This document shows, in pieces, positions 15,696-24,098 of a stretch of 64,000 bases of DNA. The stretch comes from Nocardiopsis sp. FR4 (lineage in GTDB: Bacteria; Actinomycetota; Actinomycetes; Streptosporangiales; Streptosporangiaceae): NCBI RefSeq assembly GCF_009830945.1, contig NZ_VWVV01000033.1:1-64000 (forward strand). Direction: 5' to 3'. The translations under genes and the position numbers were made by a program. The notes beneath the pieces were generated by a model. The model was not told where the DNA came from. It did no database searches and saw nothing but the letters and a program-made list of their open reading frames with translations. How positions within the stretch are numbered: position 1 is the stretch's first letter; each line of letters starts with the position of its first letter.

Positions 15696-17220
15696 GCACC
15701 GGTGCGGCTCCCCCGGCCTCGGCGAAGCCGGGGAAACGGCCGGGCGCACGGCCCTGTACCCCACGGTGGTCCTGGAGGGCCCCCCGCCCGAGGTGCCGCA
15801 GCGGCGCCGCGTTCCGGCCCGGCTGCTCATCACGGGCTGGGTCGTGCTGCTCATGGCGGTGGTCCTCGTGCTGGTCGACGTCATCACCTGGAGCATGCTC
15901 ACCGCCGGGGACGAGGACCGCGTCGACCGCGCCCTGTCCCAGGAGATCGGCGAGTTCCAGGAGTTCGCCCAGACCGGCCGGGACCCCGACACCGGGGAGA
16001 GGTTCACCGACGTCTCCGCCCTCATCCGGGTCCACCTGCGGCACCAGTACCCCGACCGGGCCGAGATCCTGTTCGGCTGGGTGGAGGGGGAGGCGGGTTC
16101 CGGGCGCATCCGCCAGGGCCAGGAACCGGCCTTCGACGTGTCCGCCGACCCGGACATGGCGGCGGCGGTCCTGGAGTCCCCCGACGCCCGGGGCACCCTG
16201 GACACCCCCGCCGGCCCGGTCCGGTGGGAGAAGATCCGCGTGCTGCCCCCGAACGGCGGTAGCGGCGCGCCGGGGTGGTTCGTCATCGGCTACTTCACCG
16301 ACGCCGACGAGGACACCGTCGCGACCACCATGCGCACGATCTCCCTGGTCAGCCTGGTCGGCCTGCTGGTCGCGAGCACCGCCGCCTGGTGGGTGGCGGG
16401 CCGCATCCTGGCACCCGTGCGCCTGGTGCGCCAGACCGCCGCGCACATCACCGAGGAGGACCTGACCCGGCGGATCGAGGTGTCCGGGCGCGACGACATC
16501 GCCGCGCTCGCCGAGCAGTTCAACAGCATGCTGGACCGGCTGGAGGGCGCCTTCACCGCCCAGCGCCGGTTCGTGGACGACGCCGGGCACGAGCTGCGCA
16601 CGCCGATCACCATCGTGCGCGGCCACCTGGAGCTCATGGGCGACGACCCCGGGGAGCGCCGCGAGGTGGTGCGCCTGGTCACCGACGAGCTGGACCGGAT
16701 GGGCCGGATCGTGGAGGACCTCCTCCTGCTCGCCAAGGCCCAGCAGCCCGACTTCCTGCGCCCGGAGGAGGTGTCCCTGGCCGAGCTGACCAGCGACATC
16801 GACGCCAACGTGCGCAGGCTCGGCGAGCGCGACTGGCGCCTGGAGTCGGTGGCCGAGGGCCGCGCCCGCCTGGACCCGCAGCGGGTGACACAGGCGGTGG
16901 TGCAGCTGGCCGCCAACGCGGTGCGCCACACCGAACCCGGTTCCGTGATCCGGACCGGGTCCGCCCTCAGCGGCGGCGACGTGCTGTTCTGGGTGGCCGA
17001 CCAGGGGCCGGGCATCCCGGCCGAGGAGCACGGCCGGATCTTCGAGCGCTTCTCGCGCGGCTCCGGCACCGCCCGGGGCGACCGCCGGGGCGCCGGCCTG
17101 GGCCTGGCCATCGTCCGCGCCATCGCCGAGGCGCACCGGGGCCGGGTGGACCTGCGCTCCGCGCCGGGCGCCGGGTCCGCGTTCACCCTCGTCCTGCCCG
17201 TCGGAAGGGAGCACCAGTGA
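15685..17220 (+). CDS. Two-component sensor histidine kinase
   Basis: 511 residues. Membrane helix 1 at about 50-72 (LLITGWVVLLMAVVLVLVDV), an extracytoplasmic sensor domain of about 145 residues, helix 2 at about 215-235 (ISLVSLVGLLVASTAAWWVA), HAMP to about 290 (RILAPVRLVRQTAAHI), HisKA with the phospho-acceptor in DDAGHELRTPI (near 300), and HATPase_c with N box VVQLAANAVRHT, G1 WVADQGPGIP and G2 GAGLGLAIVRAI. It autophosphorylates on His and passes phosphate to the response regulator encoded next. The start is set by overlap with the acidic protein gene. Confidence 0.93.
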   Translation: MTTEHRCGSPGLGEAGETAGRTALYPTVVLEGPPPEVPQRRRVPARLLITGWVVLLMAVVLVLVDVITWSMLTAGDEDRVDRALSQEIGEFQEFAQTGRDPDTGERFTDVSALIRVHLRHQYPDRAEILFGWVEGEAGSGRIRQGQEPAFDVSADPDMAAAVLESPDARGTLDTPAGPVRWEKIRVLPPNGGSGAPGWFVIGYFTDADEDTVATTMRTISLVSLVGLLVASTAAWWVAGRILAPVRLVRQTAAHITEEDLTRRIEVSGRDDIAALAEQFNSMLDRLEGAFTAQRRFVDDAGHELRTPITIVRGHLELMGDDPGERREVVRLVTDELDRMGRIVEDLLLLAKAQQPDFLRPEEVSLAELTSDIDANVRRLGERDWRLESVAEGRARLDPQRVTQAVVQLAANAVRHTEPGSVIRTGSALSGGDVLFWVADQGPGIPAEEHGRIFERFSRGSGTARGDRRGAGLGLAIVRAIAEAHRGRVDLRSAPGAGSAFTLVLPVGREHQ

Positions 17221-17876
17221 GCCGGATCCTCATCGTCGAGGACGAGGAGCGCATCGCCTCGTTCGTGCGCAAGGGCCTGGACGCCAGCGGGTTCACCACG
17301 ACCGTGGTGGGCACCGGGGCCGAGGCCGTGGACTACGCGGTGACCGGCGGTTTCGACCTCATCCTCCTGGACCTGGGACTGCCGGACACCGACGGGTTCG
17401 ACGTGCTCCGCCGGATGCGCGCACTGGGCGTGGGCGTCCCCGTGGTCATCCTGACCGCCCGGGACGGGGTACGGGACACGGTGACCGGGCTGGAGACCGG
17501 GGCCGACGACTACGTCACCAAGCCGTTCCGGTTCGAGGAGCTGCTGGCCCGGGTGCGGCTGCGGATGCGCCGGGAGCGGCCCGCCGACCTGTCCGTGCTG
17601 CGCGCGGGCGGGCTGGCCCTGGACCTGCGCACGCGCCGGGTGTCGGTGGCGGGGGCCGCCGTGGACCTGACCGCGCGGGAGTTCGCCCTGCTGGAACTCC
17701 TCATGCGGCACCCGGGGCAGGTGCTCACCCGCCAGCAGATGCTCTCGCACGTGTGGGGCTACGACTACGACCCCGGTTCCAACGTGGTGGACGTGTTCGT
17801 GCGGGCGCTGCGCCGCAAGGTGGGCGCCGACCGCATCGTGACCGTGCGGGGCATGGGGTACCGGCTGACCGGTTGA
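17217..17876 (+). CDS. OmpR-family response regulator
   Basis: 219 residues. Receiver domain 1-115 with acidic pocket VEDEER, phospho-acceptor Asp in LILLDLGLPD (about 50), switch Thr in VVILTARD and Lys in DDYVTKPF. Winged-helix DNA-binding domain about 128-218 (LDLTAREFALLELLMRHPGQ type start; RKVGADRIVTVRGMGYRL end). Start GTG 17217 overlaps the kinase stop by four bases (GTGA). It is the cognate partner of the kinase. Possible targets are the PepSY operon upstream and the DUF4956/VTC pair downstream. Confidence 0.95.
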   Translation: MSRILIVEDEERIASFVRKGLDASGFTTTVVGTGAEAVDYAVTGGFDLILLDLGLPDTDGFDVLRRMRALGVGVPVVILTARDGVRDTVTGLETGADDYVTKPFRFEELLARVRLRMRRERPADLSVLRAGGLALDLRTRRVSVAGAAVDLTAREFALLELLMRHPGQVLTRQQMLSHVWGYDYDPGSNVVDVFVRALRRKVGADRIVTVRGMGYRLTG

Positions 17877-18002
17877 GCACCGCCCGGGGGTGTCGCCAGC
17901 ATCCACACCGCTACTCTCTGTGAAAACTGGATGACCAAGAGATGAACGTTCTTTCATGCCGAGCTCATGGGCGCCTCACCGCCCGTCCAGAGGATGGTCG
18001 CC

Positions 18003-18602
18003 ATGTTCTGGTTCGCCCTGGCGGTCAACACGGCCGCGATCACGGTCCTGTCCTACGTCCTCTACTTCCGCCGCCACGGGCGGCGCGACCTCCTGCTGGC
18101 CTACGTGGCGCTGAACACCGGGATCTTCGCGGTGGTGGCCATGCTCACCAACCAGGAGGTGGGCCTGGCGGTCGGCTTCGGCCTGTTCGGCGTGCTGTCG
18201 ATCCTGCGGCTGCGGTCGGACCTGATCAGCCAGGGCGAGATCGGCTACTACTTCACCGCGATCGCCCTGGGCCTGGTCAACGCGGTGGCCGCCCCGACGC
18301 CCTGGGTGATGCTGGGGCTCAACGCGCTACTGCTGACCGGCCCGTACACGGCCGACCACCCGCGGCTGCTCTCGCGGCACGGGCGTCGGGTGGTCACCCT
18401 GGACGTGGTGCACGAGGATCCCGTGGCGCTGCGCCAGGACCTGGAGGCGCGGCTGCGCGCCCGGTTGCGCGGGGTCGAGGTGACCGAGGTGGACTACGCG
18501 CGCGACCTCATGGTCGTGGACGTGCGCTACCAGCTGCCCCGTACCGAACCCGCGGCCGAGCGCGGCGCGTCACCGCTGCCGACCTGGATGGCCGGGCGGT
18601 GA
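18003..18602 (+). CDS. DUF4956 membrane protein
   Basis: 199 residues with four N-terminal helices (WFALAVNTAAITVLSYVLYF, LLLAYVALNTGIFAVVAML, VGFGLFGVLSILRLR region, YFTAIALGLVNAVAA) and a cytosolic C-terminal domain from about 125 (VVTLDVVHEDPVALRQDLEA). This is the DUF4956 pattern. ATG 18003 is preferred because AGAGGA ends eight bases before it; ATG 17994 and 17967 are in frame upstream. It overlaps the VTC gene by four bases. DUF4956 proteins commonly pair with VTC-domain proteins. Confidence 0.8.
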   Translation: MFWFALAVNTAAITVLSYVLYFRRHGRRDLLLAYVALNTGIFAVVAMLTNQEVGLAVGFGLFGVLSILRLRSDLISQGEIGYYFTAIALGLVNAVAAPTPWVMLGLNALLLTGPYTADHPRLLSRHGRRVVTLDVVHEDPVALRQDLEARLRARLRGVEVTEVDYARDLMVVDVRYQLPRTEPAAERGASPLPTWMAGR

Positions 18603-19387
18603 GCGGCGCCGCCCTGGCGGCGCTGCGCCCGCTGTCGCTGGCCGAGGCCAACGAGCGCGCCGCGCTGGTCACCCGGTCCTGCCGCAAGTACCTCGTGCCC
18701 GCCGAGCTGCTGGGCCCCCTCTTCCAGGGGGCGGGGAACCGGTTCGGGGCGCTGTCCATCAACGGCCTGCGCGTCTTCCGGTACTCGTCCACGTACCTGG
18801 ACACGCCCTGCCTGCGGGCCTTCCGCGACCACCGGCAGGGGCGGCGGGTGCGCTTCAAGGTCCGCACCCGCACCTACGTGGACACCGGGACGCGCATGTT
18901 CGAGGTCAAGCTCAAGGGCGCCCGCGGGGTCACCGACAAGGTGCGGACCGCCCACGACGGCCCGGCCGACCGGCTCACCCCCGCCACCCGCCGGTTCCTG
19001 GACGACGCCCTGCGCGCCTACGGCGTGGAGCCGCCGGACGCCCTGGTGGCGAGCGCGGTCAACGACTACCGCCGGACCACGGTGGTGGACCTGTCCGGCG
19101 CGGAGCGGGTGACGGTGGACACCGACCTGGTCGGGTACCGCGACGGCTGGTCGGTACGGATGCGCCCGGACGTGGTGCTGCTGGAGGTCAAGACCAGAGG
19201 CGGACTCACCGCGACCGAGCGCAGGCTGCACGAGTTCGGGGTCCGGGAGGCGGGGTTCACCAAGTACGGGGCGACCGTCGCCGCCCTGGACCCGGACAGA
19301 AGAGGCAACCGGTGGCACCGGGCGATGGCCGCCTGCCTGGAGCCGCCGGAGCCCTGCCCCGCGGAGTCCGCCCGCCCCGGCAGCTGA
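18599..19387 (+). CDS. VTC domain polyphosphate polymerase-like protein
   Basis: 262 residues. Basic tunnel motifs of the VTC/TTM fold are visible: SCRKYLVP near 25, FRYSSTYLDTP near 60, RVRFKVRTRTYVDT and FEVKLKGARGVTDKVR near 85-115, DYRRTTVVD near 155 and LLEVKTRGG near 195. VTC domains make polyphosphate from ATP in eukaryotes; bacterial members are thought to bind polyanions or phosphate compounds. Start GTG 18599 overlaps the DUF4956 stop (GTGA), so the pair is probably one functional unit at the membrane. Confidence 0.85.
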   Translation: MSGAALAALRPLSLAEANERAALVTRSCRKYLVPAELLGPLFQGAGNRFGALSINGLRVFRYSSTYLDTPCLRAFRDHRQGRRVRFKVRTRTYVDTGTRMFEVKLKGARGVTDKVRTAHDGPADRLTPATRRFLDDALRAYGVEPPDALVASAVNDYRRTTVVDLSGAERVTVDTDLVGYRDGWSVRMRPDVVLLEVKTRGGLTATERRLHEFGVREAGFTKYGATVAALDPDRRGNRWHRAMAACLEPPEPCPAESARPGS

Positions 19388-19709
19388 CCGCCCCTCCCTC
19401 CACCGCTCTCAGGAGTGCGCTCCCCCAAACGGTGAACTCCGTTCCACGGGCATGGGGGCACCGGTTCAGGGGGAACCCGGGGCGGCGCGCCGCCAATCCC
19501 GCGGCACGAATCGGTAGTGGCGCGCAAAGGATGCCGACCAGGGGTCCAATCCCCTGCACACCGGCTCTGACCTGTGCGATCGTGGAGGGATCCGGTCCCT
19601 CAGGGCGGGTATCCGTCGGCGCCGAACGACACCGGAGCTCCCCTCCGCACGCCCGTGACACGCCCCGGATCCGCTCTGCGCGGACACTGCTCCGATCGGG
19701 GGGATTCTC
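19388..19709. other. Intergenic region
   Basis: About 320 bases without a gene. A tRNA T-arm-like hairpin at 19539-19556 was examined and does not belong to a full tRNA. The end (GGGGGGATTCTC, about 19698-19709) precedes the SnoaL gene. Confidence 0.3.
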
Positions 19710-20120
19710 ATGGGAGCGGCAACCGACATCCAGAACGCGTACTTCGACGCGATCATGGCCGCTGACTTCGACCGTATCCGGGAGATGTACCACCCGGACT
19801 ACGAGTTCACCGACGAGGAGGGCGTCCGGCACGGCATCGAGGGCAGCCTGGCCAAGATCCGGGTCTACACCGACGCCTTCCCCGGCTTCACGTTCGAGAA
19901 GCACCGCCAGCTCGACCTGGGCGACGTGGCCCTCATGGAGGCGACCGTCAGGGGCGTGCACAGCAACGACCTGCGGGGCGTCCCGGCGACGGGCAGGCCG
20001 GTCGAGATGGCGTACTGCAACGTCATGGAGATCCGGGACGGCAGGATCTACCGCGAGCACGACTACAGCGACAACCTGTCCCTGATGCGCCAGCTCGGGG
20101 TCCTCGAAGGGGTCGGGTAG
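19710..20120 (+). CDS. SnoaL-like (NTF2 fold) protein
   Basis: 136 residues, no signal peptide. The layout is that of SnoaL-like polyketide cyclase/NTF2 proteins: an N-terminal helix (IQNAYFDAIMAADFDRIREM), YHPDYEFTDEEG, a central pocket (GFTFEKHRQLDLGDVALMEATVRG) and the closing strand YCNVMEIRDGRIYREHDYSD. Many are small hydrolases, isomerases or binding proteins and the fold does not define the reaction. It is monocistronic, 614 bases before the graspetide operon. Confidence 0.75.
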   Translation: MGAATDIQNAYFDAIMAADFDRIREMYHPDYEFTDEEGVRHGIEGSLAKIRVYTDAFPGFTFEKHRQLDLGDVALMEATVRGVHSNDLRGVPATGRPVEMAYCNVMEIRDGRIYREHDYSDNLSLMRQLGVLEGVG

Positions 20121-20734
20121 CGGGAACGGGGGCCGGCGCACAGGGCGTCTTCCCGGCGTGCCCGCCATCTCGTCGGCGCGGAACCACGCGCGGCGGTACG
20201 GCGCCCTGCCGCCGGCGCCCGCGGCGGCACCGGCCCGGAGCCGAGCGGGCATCCGCACGGGGCACGGCCGGGGAACCGGTGTCCGCCCTGCTCCCGGGTG
20301 CGCCGGACACTCCGGGAGAGCTAGGCAAAACCCGGCGTAATCCCAGGTCAAGGTTTCACGTGAAACCTCGCCCCCTGCATCCGGAGCGTCCGGGCCAGCC
20401 GCCCGGGACGTCTGCCGCACCACCGCGTCCGAAACAGGTGACCGGGAAACCGGTGACTCCAAAGACAAAGAATGTGAAAGGTGATGAAGGGCGGCACACC
20501 CGGACGACGATTTGAGCTACTCCGCGGTTTCGGCGTTCTTGGCAGCCAGCACGAATACCCTGATCAGAAGGGCTGGCACCGCCGGTTCCCACCCGGGTAT
20601 GCGGATGTCCCGCGCGCGGCGACCCTTTCCGTCGGAGCGCTCCGGAGAGAAGGGTCCTCCGTGCACTGTCCGAGCGGAAATGGTGAAGTCCCGCTCCGAC
20701 ACGGCGTGGGGTATAGCGAGAAAAGGAATTACAC
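20121..20734. other. Long intergenic region with parS and the graspetide promoter
   Basis: About 600 bases without a convincing gene. It contains the parS site at 20353-20366. From about 20450 the GC content drops (AAAGACAAAGAATGTGAAAG), which suits a promoter and leader for the graspetide operon. The last bases hold a good ribosome binding site (AAAAGGA, 20721-20727), seven bases before ATG 20735. Confidence 0.5.
20353..20366. promoter_or_regulatory. parS: ParB binding site parS
   Basis: GTTTCACGTGAAAC is a perfect 14-base palindrome identical to the actinomycete parS consensus; the palindrome extends to 18 bases (20351-20368). ParB nucleates here to load SMC and organise the origin region. 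Such sites cluster near oriC. Most known sites are intergenic or in genes; this one is intergenic. Confidence 0.85.
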
Positions 20735-21088
20735 ATGCCCCCCAACAACACCTCCGCGCTTCTGGAGTCACCTGACGGTGAGTCCAGGGCGACCATCGGC
20801 AGGACCGGCGACGCCTTCCCCCTGGACCCTTCCGCGGCCGTCTTCGCGTCCAGCGACGAGGCCCCGACCCCGGTCCGCCCGTGGGGTCTGCGGCGCGCGG
20901 TCACTCCGAAGCTGCGCCCGGAGGTGGCCGAGGCGGTCGGCCGTTTCGTCTACGACCCCGTGACCCAGCGGGGAACCGACCGCGTCACCGGAGCACCGGC
21001 GGTCGGCAAGCGCTCCAGCGGCACCAAGGAGACCACCGGCGATCCCGACGGAAGCCGCCCGACCGCCGAGGAGACCACCACCGACTGA
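20735..21088 (+). CDS. Graspetide (ATP-grasp-modified RiPP) precursor peptide
   Basis: 117 residues. The leader has the motifs RPWGLRR (48-54) and FVYDPVTQ (71-78), which match ATP-grasp-modified RiPP precursors. The C-terminal 25 residues look like the core: S94, S95, T97, T100, T101, then the turn G102-D103-P104-D105-G106-S107, then T110, E112, E113, T114-T116 and D117. Hydroxyl and carboxylate residues on both sides of a turn would allow ester links that form a stem-loop. Asp105-Gly106 is an ideal aspartimide site. The stop overlaps the ATP-grasp start (TGATG). Compared with fuscimiditide precursors (ThfA) by organisation, not by alignment. Confidence 0.8.
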   Translation: MPPNNTSALLESPDGESRATIGRTGDAFPLDPSAAVFASSDEAPTPVRPWGLRRAVTPKLRPEVAEAVGRFVYDPVTQRGTDRVTGAPAVGKRSSGTKETTGDPDGSRPTAEETTTD

Positions 21089-22065
21089 TGGCCTCCCCCA
21101 CCGTACGAAAGGCGGTGCTCATCCTCACCGGCACCGAGGACGGCACCGCCGACCCCGTGGTCCACCACCTGTCGGAGCGCGGTGTGCCGGTCGTGCGCAT
21201 GGACCCCGGGGACTTCCCCGCCTCCATGACCGTCGAAGCCGCCTTCGACGGGCGCTGGGAGGGGACGGTCCGCGACGCCTTTCGCGGAGTGGACCTGGGC
21301 TCGGTGCGCGGCGTCTACTACCGGCGCCCCTCACAGTTCACGTTGGCCGAAGGCATGTCCGGCCCCGAACAACGGTGGGCCTACCGGGAGGCCCGCATGG
21401 GGTTCGGCGGGGTCCTGCTGGCGCTGGACTGCCCGTGGATCAACCGGCCCTCGCGCATGAGCGCGGCCGAGTACAAACCCGTCCAGCTCGCGACGGCGGC
21501 CGGGGTCGGTCTGAGGGTGCCGCGCACGATCATCACGAACGTGCCCGACCACGCCGCGGACTGGGCCGCCGCGACCCCCGGACCCGTCGTGTACAAGCCG
21601 GTCGGCGGCGCCCTGCACGTCGAACAGGGGCGCACCCGCGTCGTCTACGCCAACGCGGTCACGGCCGTCGAGGAACTCCGCGACCCCACCGTGGGCCTGA
21701 CCGCCCACTGCTTCCAGGAGTGGGTGGACAAGGCCTTCGAGGTGCGCCTGACGATCGTGGGCCGGGCTCTGTTCCCCGTGGCGATCCACGCCCGCTCCCA
21801 GGCAGCCCGCGTCGACTGGCGCAGCGACTACGCCGCCCACCGGTACGAGGTCGTCGAGGTCCCCGAGGGCGTCCGCTCCGGCCTGGAGCGCTACATGCGC
21901 TCCTTCGGGCTCGTCTACGGCGCCGCCGACTTCGTGGTCTCACCCGACGGGAGCTGGACCCTGCTGGAGGTCAACCCCAACGGCGAATGGGGATGGCTGG
22001 CGGACCGCTGCGACCTGCCCATCGGACAGGCCATCGCCGCGCTACTGGAGAAAGGCCAGATGTGA
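21088..22065 (+). CDS. ATP-grasp graspetide maturase (TgmB/ThfB-like ligase)
   Basis: 325 residues. The N-terminal domain (VLILTGTEDGTADPVVHHL, then VRMDPGDFP) and the segment VYYRRPSQF near 72-80 are typical of MvdD/TgmB-type ligases, where this loop contacts the leader peptide. ATP-grasp features follow: YKPVQLATAAGVGLRVPRT, VVYKPVGGALH, FQEWVDKAFEVRLTIVG and the metal-binding FVVSPDGSWTLLEVNPNGEWGWL. It would form omega-ester (or omega-amide) links between side chains of the precursor using ATP. It starts one base into the precursor stop and overlaps the methyltransferase by four bases (ATGTGA). Confidence 0.9.
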   Translation: MASPTVRKAVLILTGTEDGTADPVVHHLSERGVPVVRMDPGDFPASMTVEAAFDGRWEGTVRDAFRGVDLGSVRGVYYRRPSQFTLAEGMSGPEQRWAYREARMGFGGVLLALDCPWINRPSRMSAAEYKPVQLATAAGVGLRVPRTIITNVPDHAADWAAATPGPVVYKPVGGALHVEQGRTRVVYANAVTAVEELRDPTVGLTAHCFQEWVDKAFEVRLTIVGRALFPVAIHARSQAARVDWRSDYAAHRYEVVEVPEGVRSGLERYMRSFGLVYGAADFVVSPDGSWTLLEVNPNGEWGWLADRCDLPIGQAIAALLEKGQM

Positions 22066-23240
22066 CCCGAGCTGTTCGCGAACTCTCGTCCGGGCTCACC
22101 GCCCGCCTGGTCGAGGAGGGGGCACTGGCGTCCGGCGGTCCTCTCACCGAGGCGTTCCGGCGCGTGGACCGGGGTGTGTTCGTCCCGGCCTTCGCCCTGC
22201 ACGAGCACACCGCCCGGGGTGTGCGCTACCGGCTCGTGCGCGGCGACGACCCCGGCCAGGGGGAGGAATGGGCCCGCCACGTCTACGCCGACGAGACGCT
22301 GATCATCGAGATCGCCGGGAAACCGGTCGTCGACGCCCTGCCCGGGGGCACGGGCACGGGGCGGTGGACCAGCTCCTCCACCATGCCCAGCCTCATGGCG
22401 TGGATGCTCCACCAGCTCGACCTGGACGACGAACCGCGTGTCCTGGAGATCGGGGTCGGCTCGGGGTACAACGCGGCGATCCTGTGCGAGGTGCTGGGAT
22501 CGGACCGGGTGACGAGCGTCGACATCTCGCCGCGGCTGGCCCGCGACGCCACCCGACGCCTCTTCTCCCTGGGCTACACCCCCGTCGTGGCCTCCTACGA
22601 CGGCCACGGGGGCTTTCCCGACCACGCCCCCTACGACCGGATCGTCAGCACCACGGCCTTCACCCACGTGCCGCCGGACTGGATCGCGCAGGTGGATCCC
22701 GGCGGGAGCATCCTGGTCAACATCGCGGGAGGCACCGGAGGCGCCATGCTCAAGCTCCGCGTACACGGGGACCGCACCGCCCGGGGGCGCTTCGTGCCGC
22801 GGTGGGCGGGGTTCATGCCCGCTCGCAGCAGCACCCCCCGTCGGCGCGTCAGCGTGGACGGTGAGGGAGAGCGCGGTACCACCGCGCTGGACCCCGCGAC
22901 CGTGCGGGGGGAACCGGCGATGGCGTTCCTGGCCCAACTGGCCACGACGGACGCCGACACCGTTCTCAGGACGGCTGACACCGGGGCGGACTTCCTGTTC
23001 ATGGAGGGTGCTGACGGTGCCTGGGCCGAGATCGACATGGACGCGGTCAACGGCCGCCACGCCGTGGTCCAGGGCGGTCCGCGCCGTCTGTGGCACCAGG
23101 TGGAGGAGGCGCACCGCTGGTGGCTGGCCAACGACCGGCCGGACTGGAGCGCCTTCGGCGCCACCGTCACGCCCGAGGGCCAGCACGTGTGGTTCGCCTC
23201 CCCGGAGAGCGGTCCGCGCTGGCCGCTGCCCTGCCCGTGA
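22062..23240 (+). CDS. PIMT-like O-methyltransferase of the graspetide cluster
   Basis: 392 residues, start GTG 22062 overlapping the ligase stop. It resembles protein L-isoaspartyl O-methyltransferases: a long N-terminal cap (GALASGGPLTEAFRRVDRGVFVP), TSSSTMPSLMAWML, motif I VLEIGVGSGYNAAIL (near 125), VTSVDISPRLA and DGHGGFPDHAPYDRIVS. The C-terminal 150 residues extend beyond classical PIMT, as in ThfM/LanSa-type RiPP enzymes. It probably methylates an Asp side chain of the crosslinked precursor, which then cyclises to an aspartimide. That reaction is inferred from the fuscimiditide family. Confidence 0.85.
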   Translation: MTRAVRELSSGLTARLVEEGALASGGPLTEAFRRVDRGVFVPAFALHEHTARGVRYRLVRGDDPGQGEEWARHVYADETLIIEIAGKPVVDALPGGTGTGRWTSSSTMPSLMAWMLHQLDLDDEPRVLEIGVGSGYNAAILCEVLGSDRVTSVDISPRLARDATRRLFSLGYTPVVASYDGHGGFPDHAPYDRIVSTTAFTHVPPDWIAQVDPGGSILVNIAGGTGGAMLKLRVHGDRTARGRFVPRWAGFMPARSSTPRRRVSVDGEGERGTTALDPATVRGEPAMAFLAQLATTDADTVLRTADTGADFLFMEGADGAWAEIDMDAVNGRHAVVQGGPRRLWHQVEEAHRWWLANDRPDWSAFGATVTPEGQHVWFASPESGPRWPLPCP

Positions 23241-23308
23241 CGACCGATCGCGGGTCGGGGCCTCATGCTCCCCCTCGCCGACCACGACGGCCCCCGGGGC
23301 CGCCTCCG

Positions 23309-23866
23309 CTACCGCGTGTTCCGTGGACGCCCGCCCGCCCCCGGGCCCCGTGGGGAACGGGGTGACGTGGTGCGGTCGAGCACGGCGCGCACGGTCAGGG
23401 GTTCACCGGCCGAGCCGCTCCAGTCCCAGTAGGCGCAGAGGGCGTCGAGCAGGCGCAATCCGTTGCCCGTGGGGCTGAGGGGGTTGGTGGAGGCCTCCAT
23501 CCGGGGGACGGGGATGAACGGTCCGGGCCGGGGGCCGTTGTCGGTGACCGAGAGGGTGTAGGTGGCCGGGCGGCGGTACAGGACCACCTGGACGGTGCCG
23601 CCAGGGTCGCCGGAGCGCGTGTGCTCGAGCGCGTTGGTGACCAGGATGCTCACCGCCAGGACGAGGTCGTGCGAGTTGCGGGCGGTGTCCCGGGCGTTGG
23701 GCCGTGCCCAGGTGCGGGCGAGGGCGACGTGTCCGGGATCGGGGCCCAGGACGATGCCGCAGCGGTCGGGGGCGGCGAAGCGCAGCCGCCAGGGCGGCGC
23801 GACGGTGGCGGACCGGCGGCCGGGCGCGGCGGCCGGTCCGGAGCGGGCCGGAGTAGTCTCGTTCAT
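23309..23866 (-). CDS. RsbW-like ATP-binding protein (HATPase_c_2)
   Basis: 185 residues. Core motifs of serine-kinase-type anti-sigma factors: N box LAVSILVTNALEHT (about 95), G1 VTDNGPRP and G2 SPTGNGLRLLDAL. The first 40 residues and last 20 are low complexity. ATG 23866 was chosen from MNETTPARS. In actinomycetes such orphan ATPases usually sit beside XRE/DUF397 genes, as here, and act as switches on sigma factors or other partners. Divergent from the XRE gene. Confidence 0.75.
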   Translation of the reverse strand: MNETTPARSGPAAAPGRRSATVAPPWRLRFAAPDRCGIVLGPDPGHVALARTWARPNARDTARNSHDLVLAVSILVTNALEHTRSGDPGGTVQVVLYRRPATYTLSVTDNGPRPGPFIPVPRMEASTNPLSPTGNGLRLLDALCAYWDWSGSAGEPLTVRAVLDRTTSPRSPRGPGAGGRPRNTR

Positions 23867-24098
23867 GTTCGTGCCTGTGTCGTGAGAAGCCGGGCGTGGA
23901 CCGTGCCCCGGGGCCGTGAGCGCGTCCGCCGGGGCATTGTGCTGCTCAGGCCGAAAAGGTCGAATCGGACTGCCGCAGCGAGTTCCCTGTGTGGACCTTC
24001 GCACCTGCGGATACGCCGGGGAAAGGGGTTGTACGAGATGGCCGCGAACTGGTCGATTCCGTATAGGCGCGTATGTGCTCGATGACAAGCTGTACGCC

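Noticed and set aside
19539..19556. Hairpin resembling a tRNA T-arm (CAGGGGTCCAATCCCCTG)
   Set aside because: The loop is six bases and no acceptor, D or anticodon arms can be placed around it.
20481..20963. Frame overlapping the graspetide precursor start
   Set aside because: The precursor frame has the leader motifs and ribosome binding site; the other is a shadow.
24040..24085. 15-codon frame (ATG to TGA) before the XRE gene, a possible leader peptide
   Set aside because: No conserved content or attenuator hairpins; probably chance.
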